NCBI RefSeq assembly: GCF_014196455.1
Contig: NZ_JACIDS010000002.1
Location: 984,640 to 1,048,639 of the forward strand
DNA from: Kaistia hirudinis
GTDB taxonomy: Bacteria > Pseudomonadota > Alphaproteobacteria > Rhizobiales > Kaistiaceae
Length of the DNA stretch: 64,000 nt
Direction: 5' to 3'
A program made the translations under genes and the position numbers. This document shows positions 44,768 through 54,078 of this stretch, piece by piece (position 1 is the first letter of the stretch; every line of letters begins with the position of its first letter). The notes below the pieces were generated by a model. It was given only the letters and a program-made list of their open reading frames with translations. It ran no database searches and was not told the DNA's origin.

Positions 44768-45655
44768 ATGAGCGAACCCGTCCTCACCATTCGTGATCTC
44801 CGTCTCGCCTTTGGCGGACGTCGCGGCCATCCGGTCCTGCATGGCATCTCGCTGCATGTGCGGGCCGGCGAGAAGGTGGCGCTCGTCGGCGAGAGCGGCT
44901 CCGGTAAGTCCGTGACCGCGCGTCTCGCCATGGGGCTGCTGCAGGAAAGCCCGCGCGTTCATGCGACCGGCTCGATCCGCTTCGACGGCATCGAGGCAAT
45001 TTCCGGCGGTCGGGACATCGCGCGCCGGCGCGGCAACCGCGTCGCCATGATCTTCCAGGATCCGACCTCGGCGCTGAACCCGACCTTCCGCATCCGCGGC
45101 CAGTTCCGCGACGTGCTGCGCTCGGGCGACCGAGGCATTTCGGCGGCCGAGGCGGATCGCCGGGCGGAGGCGGCGCTCGCCGAGGTCTCGATCCCCGATC
45201 CGAAACGCGCGCTCGATTCCTATGCGTTCCAGCTCTCGGGCGGCATGAACCAGCGCGTGATGATCGCCATGGCGCTCGCCAACCGGCCGGCGCTACTGAT
45301 CGCCGACGAGCCGGGCACCGCGCTCGACGTGACGGTGCAGGCGCAGACCCTCGGCCTCATGAGCGACCTGACGGAGAAGCGGGGGACGGCGGTGCTGCTC
45401 ATCTCGCACAATCTTGGCGTGGTCCGCGAATTCTCCGACCGCGTCTATGTCATCTATCGCGGCCGTATCGTCGAGCACGGCACCACGGCGCAGCTGTTCG
45501 CGGAGCCGCGCCATCCCTATACGCGCGCGCTTCTCGCCGCGATCCCGAAAATCTCCGGCGGCGGCCTGCCCGATTTGCCGGAGCGCAGCCCCGAATTCGA
45601 GAGTCCGCTCATCGTTCATGAAGGCTGCGGCGAGCCGGTGGAGGCGCGCGCATGA
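44768..45655 (+). CDS. ABC transporter ATP-binding protein (DppD-type)
   Basis: 295 aa. Walker A GESGSGKS, signature SGGMNQR, Walker B LLIADEPGTALD, switch His in ISHNLG, plus the C-terminal oligopeptide/dipeptide-type tail (HPYTRALLAAIPK) that can hold a regulatory FeS or oligomerisation region. Start at 44768 follows the DppC stop; the longer frame upstream lies inside that gene. Stop overlaps the next ATPase as ATGA. Confidence 0.93.
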   Translation: MSEPVLTIRDLRLAFGGRRGHPVLHGISLHVRAGEKVALVGESGSGKSVTARLAMGLLQESPRVHATGSIRFDGIEAISGGRDIARRRGNRVAMIFQDPTSALNPTFRIRGQFRDVLRSGDRGISAAEADRRAEAALAEVSIPDPKRALDSYAFQLSGGMNQRVMIAMALANRPALLIADEPGTALDVTVQAQTLGLMSDLTEKRGTAVLLISHNLGVVREFSDRVYVIYRGRIVEHGTTAQLFAEPRHPYTRALLAAIPKISGGGLPDLPERSPEFESPLIVHEGCGEPVEARA

Positions 45656-46467
45656 CGCCGATCCTGGAACTCGACCGGCTGGGCAAGACCTTCGAGGCCG
45701 ATGGGCACAGCGTCGTCGCGCTGGCGGATGTCTCGCTCGCCTTCGAGCGGGGCGAGTGCCACGCCATCGTCGGCGAAAGCGGCTCCGGCAAGACGACGAT
45801 CGCCAATCTCGTGCTCGGCCTGATGCAGCCGACCGAGGGCGAGGTGCGCTTCAACGGCGTGAAGCTGCCGGGCCTCCGCTCGCGGCAGCAGAAGCGCGCG
45901 ATCCAGCTCGTGCAGCAGAACCCGCTCTCCGCCCTCAATCCGCGCCGCAGCGTGGGCGCCAGCGTGCGCCTGCCGCTCGACGTGCATGAGATCGGCCCTT
46001 CGCGCGAGCGGGCCGGGCGTGTCGCCGCGCTGCTGGAGGAGGTCGGGCTCGACGGCGAGATGGCACGCCGCTCGCCGCGCGGCCTCTCCGGCGGCCAGCG
46101 CCAGCGCATCGCGATCGCCCGCGCGCTCGCCTGCGAGCCGGAACTGATCGTGCTGGACGAGCCGACCTCGGCGCTCGACGTGCTGGTGCAGGCGCGCGTG
46201 CTGCAACTCCTGCATCGCCTGCGCGTCGCGCATGGCCTGACCTATATCTTCATCACGCATGACCTCGCCGTGGTGCGCGCCATCGCGACGCGGGTCAGCG
46301 TGTTCCAGAAAGGCCGCCTGGTCGAGACCGGCCCGGTCGAGGCCATATTCTCCGATCCCAAGACCGCCTATACCCGCCAGCTCATCGGTGCGGTGCCGGT
46401 CGTGACGCCCGAAGAGGCGAAGCTTCGCGACGCGATCCGCGCCGGATCGGAAGCCGCCGGAACATGA
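45652..46467 (+). CDS. ABC transporter ATP-binding protein (DppF-type)
   Basis: 271 aa. Walker A GESGSGKTT, signature SGGQRQR, Walker B LIVLDEPTSALD, ITHDLAVV switch. Second ATPase of the heterodimer. Overlaps genes on both sides by 4 bp (ATGA at 45652 and 46464), so translation of the importer and the following dehydrogenase is coupled. Confidence 0.93.
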   Translation: MTPILELDRLGKTFEADGHSVVALADVSLAFERGECHAIVGESGSGKTTIANLVLGLMQPTEGEVRFNGVKLPGLRSRQQKRAIQLVQQNPLSALNPRRSVGASVRLPLDVHEIGPSRERAGRVAALLEEVGLDGEMARRSPRGLSGGQRQRIAIARALACEPELIVLDEPTSALDVLVQARVLQLLHRLRVAHGLTYIFITHDLAVVRAIATRVSVFQKGRLVETGPVEAIFSDPKTAYTRQLIGAVPVVTPEEAKLRDAIRAGSEAAGT

Positions 46468-47516
46468 CCATGACATCCCCATCCAATTCGTCGCGCGAAG
46501 CGATTGCGCATATCGCCTTCGACGATCTCGTCGCGCTGCTCGAAGCGATCTTCGTCAAGGCCGGCACTGCGCCCGGCGTCGCCGCCATCCTGGCGCGCAA
46601 TTGCGCCTCGGCGGAGCGCGACGGCTCGAAGAGCCACGGGCTTTTCCGCGTGCCGGGCTATCTCTCGACGCTCGCCAGCGGCTGGGTCGACGGCAAGGCG
46701 GAGCCCGTCGTCGAGGATGTGGCGGCCGCCTTCGTGCGCGTCGATGCGCGCAACGGCTTCGCGCAGCCCGCGCTCGCCGCCGGCACGCCGCTGCTGCTCG
46801 AAAAGGTGAAAGCCTGCGGCATCGCGCTGCTCGCCGTCCGCCAGTCGCATCACTTCGGCGCGCTCTGGCCGGATGTCGAGCCGTTCGCGCGGCAGGGCTT
46901 CGTGGCGCTCTCCTTCGTCAATTCGTTCGCCTGCGTCGTGCCGATCGGTGGCTCGAAGCCTGTCTATGGCACCAATCCGATCGCCTTCGCCGCGCCGCGC
47001 GCCGGCGGCGATCCCATCGTCTTCGACCAGGCGGCGAGCGCGCTGGCCAATGGCGATGTGCGCATCGCCGCGCGCGAGGGCCGCAGCCTGCCGCCCGGCT
47101 CCGGCGTCGACCGGACCGGCGCGCCGACCACCGACCCGAAGGCGATCCTCGATGGCGGCGCGCTGCTGCCCTTCGGCGGCTATAAGGGCGCGGCGCTCGC
47201 CATGATGGTCGAGATCCTCGCCGCCGCGCTGACGGGCGGCCAGTTCTCCTTTGAGGTCGACTGGTCGGCCCATCCCGGCGCGGAAACGCCGAAGACAGGG
47301 CAATTGCTCATCGTGATCGATCCCGATGCGGGGGCGGGGCGCAGCTTCGTCGACCGCGTCGAGACGCTGGTCGGCCGCATCGCCGATGCCGGCCAGGAAC
47401 GGCTGCCGGGCGATCGGCGCTACGCACTACGCCGCCGCGCCGCCGAGATCGGCATTCCGATCGCGCCGGCCCTTCTCAAAGAACTCAGCGCCCTCGCGGG
47501 CGCTCCAACCGACTGA
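46464..47516 (+). CDS. Ldh2/malate dehydrogenase family oxidoreductase
   Basis: 350 aa. Family signatures: HGLFRVPGYLSTLASGWVDG, VRQSHHFGALWPDVEPFA with the catalytic His, and VYGTNPIAFAAPRAGGDPIV. This NAD(P)H-dependent family includes malate, ureidoglycolate and delta1-pyrroline/piperideine-2-carboxylate reductases. In this operon a cyclic imino-acid reductase or 2-oxo-acid role is plausible, but the substrate is not determined. Coupled to the DppF gene by ATGA; hyuA follows after 14 bp. Confidence 0.9.
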   Translation: MTMTSPSNSSREAIAHIAFDDLVALLEAIFVKAGTAPGVAAILARNCASAERDGSKSHGLFRVPGYLSTLASGWVDGKAEPVVEDVAAAFVRVDARNGFAQPALAAGTPLLLEKVKACGIALLAVRQSHHFGALWPDVEPFARQGFVALSFVNSFACVVPIGGSKPVYGTNPIAFAAPRAGGDPIVFDQAASALANGDVRIAAREGRSLPPGSGVDRTGAPTTDPKAILDGGALLPFGGYKGAALAMMVEILAAALTGGQFSFEVDWSAHPGAETPKTGQLLIVIDPDAGAGRSFVDRVETLVGRIADAGQERLPGDRRYALRRRAAEIGIPIAPALLKELSALAGAPTD

Positions 47517-47530
47517 AGCAGGAGGAAGCG

Positions 47531-49555
47531 ATGGCCACCCGGATTGGCGTCGATATCGGCGGCACCTTCACCGACCTCGTCTACTACGACGACGAGACCG
47601 GCGAGACCGTCGAAGGCAAGGTGCCGACCGTGCCGCATGCGCCCGAAGAGGGCGTCGTGGCCGCGGTGAGCGGGCATGTGCCGCGCGCCGTCATCGAGAA
47701 GGCCGAATTCTTCCTGCATGGCACGACGGTCGGCCTCAACGCGCTCCTGGAGCGGCGCGGCGCCAAGGTCGGGCTCATCACCACCGCCGGCTTCCGCGAC
47801 GTGCTGGAGATCCGCCGCGGCGATCGGGCCGAGATGTACAACCTCTTCTGGCGCCAGCCCGAGCCGCTGGTGCCGCGGCATCTGCGTCTCGAAGTGTCCG
47901 AGCGGGTCAAGGCGGACGGCAGCGTCTACCGGCCGCTCGACGAGGCCTCGGTCGCCCCGGCGCTCGCCGCGCTCCAGGCCGAGGGCGTCGATTCGATCGC
48001 GGTCTGCCTGATCAATGCCTATGCCAATCCGGCGCATGAACTGGCCGTCGAGAAGCTGCTGCGGGCCGGCGGCTTCGCGGGCGGTATCTCGCTCTCGCAC
48101 AAGATCTCGGGCGAATACCGCGAATATGAGCGCACCTCGACCACGGTGATCGACGCCTTCGTGCGGGCGCGCATGTCCAACTATCTGAAACGCCTGGACG
48201 GGCGGCTGCGCGAACTCGGCTTCCGCGGCACCTCGCTGATCACGCGCTCGGGCAGCGGCTCCATGACCTTCGCGGAGGCGGAGGAACGGCCGTTCGAGAC
48301 GATCATGTCCGGCCCCGTCGCCGGTGCGCAGGGCGCGAGCGAGATCGCGACGCAGCTCGGCATCGAGGGCCTCGTCACCGCCGATGTCGGCGGCACGAGC
48401 TTCGATACGGCGCTCATTCTCAATGGCCAGCCGCAGGTGCTCTATGAGGGCGTGATCGACAATATGCCGATCCAGACGCCCTGGGTCGATGTGCGCTCGA
48501 TCGGTTCGGGCGGGGGCTCGATCGCCCACATCGACGTCGGCGGGTTGATGCGCGTCGGCCCGCGCAGCGCCGGTGCCGCGCCGGGACCGGCCTGCTATGG
48601 CAAGGGCGGCACCGAGCCGGCCATGACCGACGCCGCGGCCTTTCTCGGCATGCTCGGGCCGGGCAAGCTCGCCTCGGGCATCAATCTCGATTTCGCCAAG
48701 GCGAAGGCCGCCATCGAGCCGGTGGCGGCCGCCATCCGGCAGGATGTCGAGACGACCGCGATCGGCATTCTCCGCATCGCCGCTTCGTCCATGGCGAATG
48801 CGATGCGCGAGGTCTCGGTCGAGCAGGGGCTCGATCCGCGCGCCATGGTGCTGTTGCCCTTCGGCGGCGCCGGCCCGCTGATGGCGACGCTGCTCGCCGA
48901 CGAGCTCAAGATGAACCGCATCGTCGTGCCGCCGCTCGCCGGAAACTTCTCGGCCTGGGGGCTGCTCGGCGCCGACATGGTCCAGTCCTCGGCGCGCACC
49001 CGCATCATGGATCTGGGCGACGCCAACCTCGCCGTCGCCAATGGCATCCTCGCCGACCTCTTCGCCGAGGTCGCGGCCCGCGGCGACCATCTGGAGCACG
49101 GCACGGTCAGGAGCGCGCGGCTGGATCTGCGCTACAAGGGCCAGGAGCACTGGCTCTCGATCGACACCCCGCTCGCCGGCGATGCGATCGCCTGGACCGC
49201 GGACGAGGCCGGCGCCGCCTTCGCGGCCGAATATCTGCGCACCTTCGGCGGCACGATGAGCGAGGTGGTGGAGATCGTCTCGATCCGCGCCACGGTGCGG
49301 GCGCCGCTGCCGCGCCGCGAACAGGTGTTCAAGGCCGCCGACGCCGTCGCGGGCGACGAGATCTTCGACGCCTATTCCTTCGAGGAGGGGCGGCGCATGC
49401 CGTTCCGCGTCGTGCCGCGCGCGGCGATCACCAAGCCGCTCGTCGGGCCCGCCATCGTCACCGAGAGCACGGCAACGCTCTATCTCGACGCCCATTGGAC
49501 CGCCGAGACCGGCGCCAAGGGCGAGCTCAACCTGATCCGCGCGGAGGCGAAGTGA
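47531..49555 (+). CDS. hyuA: Hydantoinase/5-oxoprolinase family protein, subunit A
   Basis: 674 aa. N-terminal ASKHA-type nucleotide site RIGVDIGGTFTDLVYYD, then FFLHGTTVGLNALLERRGAK, a Hydantoinase_A core with TADVGGTSFDTALI and SIGSGGGSIAHIDVGG, and a C-terminal domain. HyuA/HyuB pairs cleave cyclic amides (hydantoin, N-methylhydantoin, 5-oxoproline) with ATP, or carboxylate ketones (acetone carboxylase-like). Gene order with an importer and a deacylase favours cyclic amide hydrolysis. Stop and hyuB start share one base (TGATG). Confidence 0.92.
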   Translation: MATRIGVDIGGTFTDLVYYDDETGETVEGKVPTVPHAPEEGVVAAVSGHVPRAVIEKAEFFLHGTTVGLNALLERRGAKVGLITTAGFRDVLEIRRGDRAEMYNLFWRQPEPLVPRHLRLEVSERVKADGSVYRPLDEASVAPALAALQAEGVDSIAVCLINAYANPAHELAVEKLLRAGGFAGGISLSHKISGEYREYERTSTTVIDAFVRARMSNYLKRLDGRLRELGFRGTSLITRSGSGSMTFAEAEERPFETIMSGPVAGAQGASEIATQLGIEGLVTADVGGTSFDTALILNGQPQVLYEGVIDNMPIQTPWVDVRSIGSGGGSIAHIDVGGLMRVGPRSAGAAPGPACYGKGGTEPAMTDAAAFLGMLGPGKLASGINLDFAKAKAAIEPVAAAIRQDVETTAIGILRIAASSMANAMREVSVEQGLDPRAMVLLPFGGAGPLMATLLADELKMNRIVVPPLAGNFSAWGLLGADMVQSSARTRIMDLGDANLAVANGILADLFAEVAARGDHLEHGTVRSARLDLRYKGQEHWLSIDTPLAGDAIAWTADEAGAAFAAEYLRTFGGTMSEVVEIVSIRATVRAPLPRREQVFKAADAVAGDEIFDAYSFEEGRRMPFRVVPRAAITKPLVGPAIVTESTATLYLDAHWTAETGAKGELNLIRAEAK

Positions 49556-51276
49556 TGCTCGACCGGACCCCTGTCCTTCACCGTGCCGGCGTCGCGCGTT
49601 CGGGCGATGCCGCCAAGGCCGATCCGATCACCACCGAGGTGGTGCGCCACGCGCTCAACTCGGCCGCCAACCAGATGAAGCGCGCGCTGGTGCGCACGGC
49701 CTTTTCGCCGGTCATCTATGAGGTGCTCGATTTCGCGGTCGCGATCTACGATCCGCAGATGCGCCTGCTCGCCCAGGCGCCGAGCCTGCCCATGTTCATG
49801 GGCACGCTGAATTTCTGCGTCGAGGAGGCGGTGAAGAATGTCGGCGGGGAGGCGAATGTCTTCCCCGGCGACATGATCATGTACAACTGGCCCTATGGCA
49901 CGGGCTCGCACCCGCAGGACCTCGCCGTGGTCAATCCCGTCTTCCTCGAGGACGGCGAACTGATCGGCTATACGGCGATCAAGGGCCATTGGCTCGATAT
50001 CGCCGGCAAGGATCCCTACTGCACCGATACGGTCGACGTGTTCCAGGAAGGCACGATCTATCCGGGCGTGAAGATCTACAAGCGCGGCGAGCTGAACGAC
50101 GACATCTACCGCATGGTCGTCGCCAATAGCCGCGTGCCGAAATTCGTTGCCGGCGATCTCAATGCGCAGGTGGTCGGCTGCCGCGTCGGCGCCACGAGCT
50201 TCCAGGAGGTAGTGCGCCGCTTCGGCCGCGAGGCTTTCAGCCATGCCGTCGAAGCGATGTTCGACCACGGCGAGCGCGTCGTGCGGTCCTATTTCGAGGC
50301 CATCCCGGACGGGCGCTATGTCGGCCGCGGCGAGATGGATTCGAACGGCATCACCGACGATCCGATCCCGTTCGAGGTCGCGGTCGAGATCGAGGGCTCC
50401 AATGTGCGCCTCGATTTCACCCATGTCCCCGAGACGCAGGCCGGTCCCGTCAACTGCCCGGTTCCCTCCACCATCTCGGCAAGCCGCGTCGCGATCAGCA
50501 TGCTGGCCGGCTATGGCGAGGCGCCGCATGAGGGGCATTTCCGGCCCGTCGAGGTGCTGACCCGCCCGGGAACCATGTTCCATCCGCTGCCGCCGGCGCC
50601 GTGCTTCCTCTATGGCTGGCCGGCGCTGCAGGCGATCGAGGTGATCTACAACGCGATCGCCAAGGCGCTGCCGACCGCCGTGCCCGCGCAGAGCGGCGGC
50701 TGCATCGCGTCGGTCGTCTATTGGGGGACGCGGCAGGCGACGGGCGAGCCCTGGGCGGACGGCTCGCCGCATCCGACCGGGCAGGGCGCCTGGAACGGCG
50801 GCGATGGCGGCACCATGCTGCACATCTCCGAATCCGCGACGCGCTTCTCGCCGATCGAGGTCTGGGAATCGAAGAACCCCTGGATCATGGACAAGATGGC
50901 GCTGGCGCAGGATTCCTGCGGCCCCGGCACGTGGCGCGGCGGCCCCGGCATCGACTTCCACTTCCGCATGACCGAGGACACCTACATCACCACGGCGGTG
51001 GAGCGGACCAAGAACGCGCCCTGGGGCCTCGTCGGCGGTGGCACGGCGCGGCCGAACGGCGCCGGCGTGCGCTTCCCGAACGGACATTTCGTGTCGATCC
51101 CCAAGACGACGCGCTTCCTCGTGCCGAAGGACGCCGTGCTCGAACTGTCGACGGGCGGTGGCGGCGGCTACGGCCCGCCGGCCGAGCGGACCAAGGAGGC
51201 CGTCGAGAGCGACCTGAAGGCCGGCTACATCTCGGAAGCGTTCGCCCGCGCGAACTATCCGCACGCCTTCGAATAG
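49555..51276 (+). CDS. hyuB: Hydantoinase/5-oxoprolinase family protein, subunit B
   Basis: 573 aa. Hydantoinase_B domain: DPITTEVVRHALNSAANQMK, FSPVIYEVLDFAVAIYDPQM, FPGDMIMYNWPYGTGSHPQD and the C-terminal GGGGGYGPP typical of the family. It carries the amide-hydrolysing or carboxylating site partner of HyuA. Start ATG at 49555 (MLDRTPV) overlaps the hyuA stop; an ATG at 49495 inside hyuA is unlikely. The M20 gene follows after 77 bp. Confidence 0.92.
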   Translation: MLDRTPVLHRAGVARSGDAAKADPITTEVVRHALNSAANQMKRALVRTAFSPVIYEVLDFAVAIYDPQMRLLAQAPSLPMFMGTLNFCVEEAVKNVGGEANVFPGDMIMYNWPYGTGSHPQDLAVVNPVFLEDGELIGYTAIKGHWLDIAGKDPYCTDTVDVFQEGTIYPGVKIYKRGELNDDIYRMVVANSRVPKFVAGDLNAQVVGCRVGATSFQEVVRRFGREAFSHAVEAMFDHGERVVRSYFEAIPDGRYVGRGEMDSNGITDDPIPFEVAVEIEGSNVRLDFTHVPETQAGPVNCPVPSTISASRVAISMLAGYGEAPHEGHFRPVEVLTRPGTMFHPLPPAPCFLYGWPALQAIEVIYNAIAKALPTAVPAQSGGCIASVVYWGTRQATGEPWADGSPHPTGQGAWNGGDGGTMLHISESATRFSPIEVWESKNPWIMDKMALAQDSCGPGTWRGGPGIDFHFRMTEDTYITTAVERTKNAPWGLVGGGTARPNGAGVRFPNGHFVSIPKTTRFLVPKDAVLELSTGGGGGYGPPAERTKEAVESDLKAGYISEAFARANYPHAFE

Positions 51277-51353
51277 TGCAGTGCCGGCGCATCGTCTTGA
51301 TCGACGCGCCGGCGAACTCCTCGCATTGATGCGAACAGGATCGAGATGCGTCC

Positions 51354-52637
51354 ATGACGACCCACGCCCTCAAGGACGCGATTGCCGCGGCCGTCGATGC
51401 CAATTGGCAGAAGCAGATCGACTGGCTCGCCAGCCTCGTCTCCTTCCCGAGTACGCGCGGCAATGAGGGGCCGTGCCAGGACTGGCTCGCCGCCGAATTC
51501 GCGGCGCGCGGCGGCGACGTGGACAAATTCACGATTTCCGAGGTGCCCATCGAGGGCAAGCCGGGCGCGTCCGCGATCGTCGATGTCGACTACACCAAGG
51601 CCGTCCAGGTGGTTGCAAGCTGGCGCGCCGGCGAGCCCAAGGGTCGCAGCCTGATCCTGCAGGGCCATATCGACGTGGTGCCGGCCGGCCCCGAAGAGCA
51701 GTGGTCCCATCCACCCTTCGTCCCGAAGATCGAGGACGGCTTCATGTATGGCCGCGGCGCCAACGACATGAAGGTCGGCGTGGCGACCATGGTCTTCGCG
51801 CTGGACGCGTTGCGCGACATGGGCCTCGAGCCCGCGGCCGATCTCTTCGTCGAAACGGTGTGCGAGGAAGAGTGCACCGGCAATGGCGCGCTCGCGACGC
51901 TGGAGCGCGGCTATCGCGCCGATGCCTGCCTCATCCCGGAATCGATGGACAACCGTCTGCTGCGCGCCGAACTCGGCTCCGTCTGGTTCCGCGTCCGTAT
52001 CCTCGGCAAGCCCGTGCATGTCCTGCAGGCGCAGGCCGGCGCGAGCGCGATCCTCGCCGCCTATGACTATATCGGCGACCTGATGCAGCTCACCGCGCGC
52101 ATCAATGAGCGCGCCAAAACGCATCCCTGGTTCGGCCATATCGAGAACCCGGTCAAATTCTCCTGCGGCAAGATCCGTGGCGGTGATTGGCTCGGCTCGG
52201 TGCCGGCCTGGTGCGAGATCGAATGCCGGTTGAGCGTGCTGCCCGGCGATCCGCTGCCCGATGTCCGGCAATGGGTGCTGGATACGGTCGCGGCGACGGC
52301 CGAGCGCCTCGGCGCGGACAAGTCACCGGCGGTCACCTGGATCGGCTTCCAGGCCGAGGGCCATGTCTTCCATCCCGGCACGGACGCCGAGGCGGTGCTG
52401 GCGCGCGCGCATGAGGCCGTCTTCGGCACGGCGCTCGAGAGCTTCAGCATGACCGCGACCTCGGATACGCGGCAATACGATCTCTATTACGGCATTCCGA
52501 CGCTCTGTTACGGGCCCTGCGGTTCGGGCAGCCATTCGGCGAGCGAGCGGACGGACCTCGCCAGCATGCGCGAGACGACCAAGGCGATTGCGCTCTTCAT
52601 CGCGGAGTGGTGCGGCGTGCGGCCGATTTCCGCCTGA
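51354..52637 (+). CDS. M20 family metallohydrolase (ArgE/DapE-like deacylase)
   Basis: 427 aa. Zinc-binding residues sit in LQGHIDVVP (His, Asp), GRGANDMK (Asp), EEECTGNGAL (catalytic Glu pair) and a C-terminal CGSGSHSASERTD-type His. Members hydrolyse N-acyl, N-formyl or N-carbamoyl amino acids. As the last operon gene after HyuAB, it could release the free amino acid from the ring-opened product. No signal peptide. Confidence 0.9.
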   Translation: MTTHALKDAIAAAVDANWQKQIDWLASLVSFPSTRGNEGPCQDWLAAEFAARGGDVDKFTISEVPIEGKPGASAIVDVDYTKAVQVVASWRAGEPKGRSLILQGHIDVVPAGPEEQWSHPPFVPKIEDGFMYGRGANDMKVGVATMVFALDALRDMGLEPAADLFVETVCEEECTGNGALATLERGYRADACLIPESMDNRLLRAELGSVWFRVRILGKPVHVLQAQAGASAILAAYDYIGDLMQLTARINERAKTHPWFGHIENPVKFSCGKIRGGDWLGSVPAWCEIECRLSVLPGDPLPDVRQWVLDTVAATAERLGADKSPAVTWIGFQAEGHVFHPGTDAEAVLARAHEAVFGTALESFSMTATSDTRQYDLYYGIPTLCYGPCGSGSHSASERTDLASMRETTKAIALFIAEWCGVRPISA

Positions 52638-52740
52638 AATCCCGCCGCCGCGTTCCCATCTCTGGACGAGGGACGGGTCGCGTCGGCAAATTTCGTGGTT
52701 CGCGCGGGATTAGGAACGCGACCGGCTCCGTATAAGGGTC

Positions 52741-53298
52741 ATGGTCGCGCAGAACCGCCGTTTCGACGTCATCGGGCATCTGGCCTCGCTCCGCCGCTAT
52801 GCGCGCTCCCTGACGCGCAGCGACACGGAGAGCGAGGACCTCGTCCAGGACGCCCTGCTCAGGGCCTATGAGCGCCGCTCGACCTTTCAAGAGGGACGAG
52901 GGCTCGGCCCGTGGTTGCTGTCGATCCTTCATAACGCCTTCATCGATCGGGAGCGCGCCCGCCGCGCGGAATCGACCCGCATCGAGCGTGCTGCGGAACT
53001 CCAATATCCGCATATCGAGCCGGTGCAGGATCATCACGTGCGCCTCGCACAGGTGCGGCGGGCCTTCATGATGCTGCCGGACGAGCAGCGCGCCGCACTG
53101 CATCTCGTCGCCATCGAGGGGCTGACATTCGCCGAGGCGGCGGATGCGCTCGACATCCCGATCGGAACGCTGATGTCGCGCCTCGGGCGGGCGCGCGCCG
53201 CGCTCCGGGCGCTGGAAGAAAATGTGCCGAAGCGCGTTGCCGCCGACGCCAAGCCCAGTCTGAAGCTGGTGGGAGGGTCCGATGGAACATCGCCCTGA
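52741..53298 (+). CDS. ECF-type RNA polymerase sigma factor
   Basis: 185 aa. Sigma region 2 (LVQDALLRAYERRSTFQEGR) and region 4 (VAIEGLTFAEAADALDIPIG followed by TLMSRLGRARAAL) are clear, without regions 1 and 3. The 3' end overlaps the anti-sigma gene by 17 bp. The leader is short and no strong ribosome-binding site precedes the ATG (AAGGG is only 2 nt away), so weak or coupled translation is possible. It directs transcription of a stress regulon, perhaps including its neighbours. Confidence 0.92.
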   Translation: MVAQNRRFDVIGHLASLRRYARSLTRSDTESEDLVQDALLRAYERRSTFQEGRGLGPWLLSILHNAFIDRERARRAESTRIERAAELQYPHIEPVQDHHVRLAQVRRAFMMLPDEQRAALHLVAIEGLTFAEAADALDIPIGTLMSRLGRARAALRALEENVPKRVAADAKPSLKLVGGSDGTSP

Positions 53299-54046
53299 CG
53301 CGGTCGCCGAGTTCGATCTCGAAGCCTATGTCGAGGACCAGCTGCCGCCCGCGCGGCGGATCGAGGTCGAGGCCTATCTCTCGGGCAATCCGGAAGCGGC
53401 GATGCGCATGATGGCCGATCTGCGCATCCGCGACGAACTGCGCCTGGCGCTCGCCGAGATGCCGCGCATCGTGCGCATCGGCACCGCGGATGCGGCGCGG
53501 CGTCTGGAGCGCGGCCTCGCGCGGGACCGCCTGTTCCGCCGTTTCCGCCGCGTCGCGGCCGCCGCCGTTCTGGTCGGTCTCGGCTGGATCGCCCATGCCG
53601 GTCTCGGCCCGATCGGCGTCGCCGCCTCGGCCGCGACGCCGGACTATGTCGCCGACGCGCTGCGGGCGCATCGCACGGCGCTGCTGCGCGCCGGCATGCA
53701 CTCGCAGACGGCGTCCGCCGCCTTCGACCCCGCGGAGATCCGTGCCGCGACGGCGATCAGCATTCCCACCCTGCCGGAGGACTGGAAGGTCGCCGATGCG
53801 CAGATCTTCCCGGCCACCTATGGGCCGAGCGTCGAGATGGCGATCCGCAGCGGCGGCCTCGGCACCGTCTCGCTCTTCGCTGCGCGGCCGGGGCGCTTCG
53901 ACGTCGTGCCGGCGACGCTGGTCCACGATGGCGATCTCAACGCGGCCTACTGGCAGATGGGCGATGTCGCCTATGCGCTGGTCGCCGCGAGCACGACCGA
54001 CGATCTCGGCAAGGCCGCGGAACGGCTCGCCGGATCGCTGCACTGA
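53282..54046 (+). CDS. Anti-sigma factor, single-pass membrane protein
   Basis: 254 aa. The N-terminal ~75 residues form a helical sigma-binding domain (FDLEAYVEDQLPPARRIEVE) followed by one membrane helix near 95-115 (RVAAAAVLVGLGWIAHAGLG) and a periplasmic domain. The N-terminal domain resembles ZAS/zf-HC2 anti-sigmas but has no HxxxCxxC zinc motif. It overlaps the ECF sigma gene, so it is the cognate inhibitor. The periplasmic part (YVADALRAHRTALLRAGM) probably senses envelope stress. Confidence 0.87.
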   Translation: MEHRPDAVAEFDLEAYVEDQLPPARRIEVEAYLSGNPEAAMRMMADLRIRDELRLALAEMPRIVRIGTADAARRLERGLARDRLFRRFRRVAAAAVLVGLGWIAHAGLGPIGVAASAATPDYVADALRAHRTALLRAGMHSQTASAAFDPAEIRAATAISIPTLPEDWKVADAQIFPATYGPSVEMAIRSGGLGTVSLFAARPGRFDVVPATLVHDGDLNAAYWQMGDVAYALVAASTTDDLGKAAERLAGSLH

Positions 54047-54078
54047 ACGAATGAATGCCTTATGAGGGAGAGCAACGG

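Noticed and set aside
47420..51264. Two long minus-strand frames opposite hyuA and hyuB
   Set aside because: No motifs, and the hydantoinase family signatures are clear on the plus strand.
52713..52734. Possible autoregulated ECF promoter (GGAAC ... CGTAT) before the sigma gene
   Set aside because: The two boxes are separated by only 11 bp, whereas ECF promoters need about 16-17 bp.
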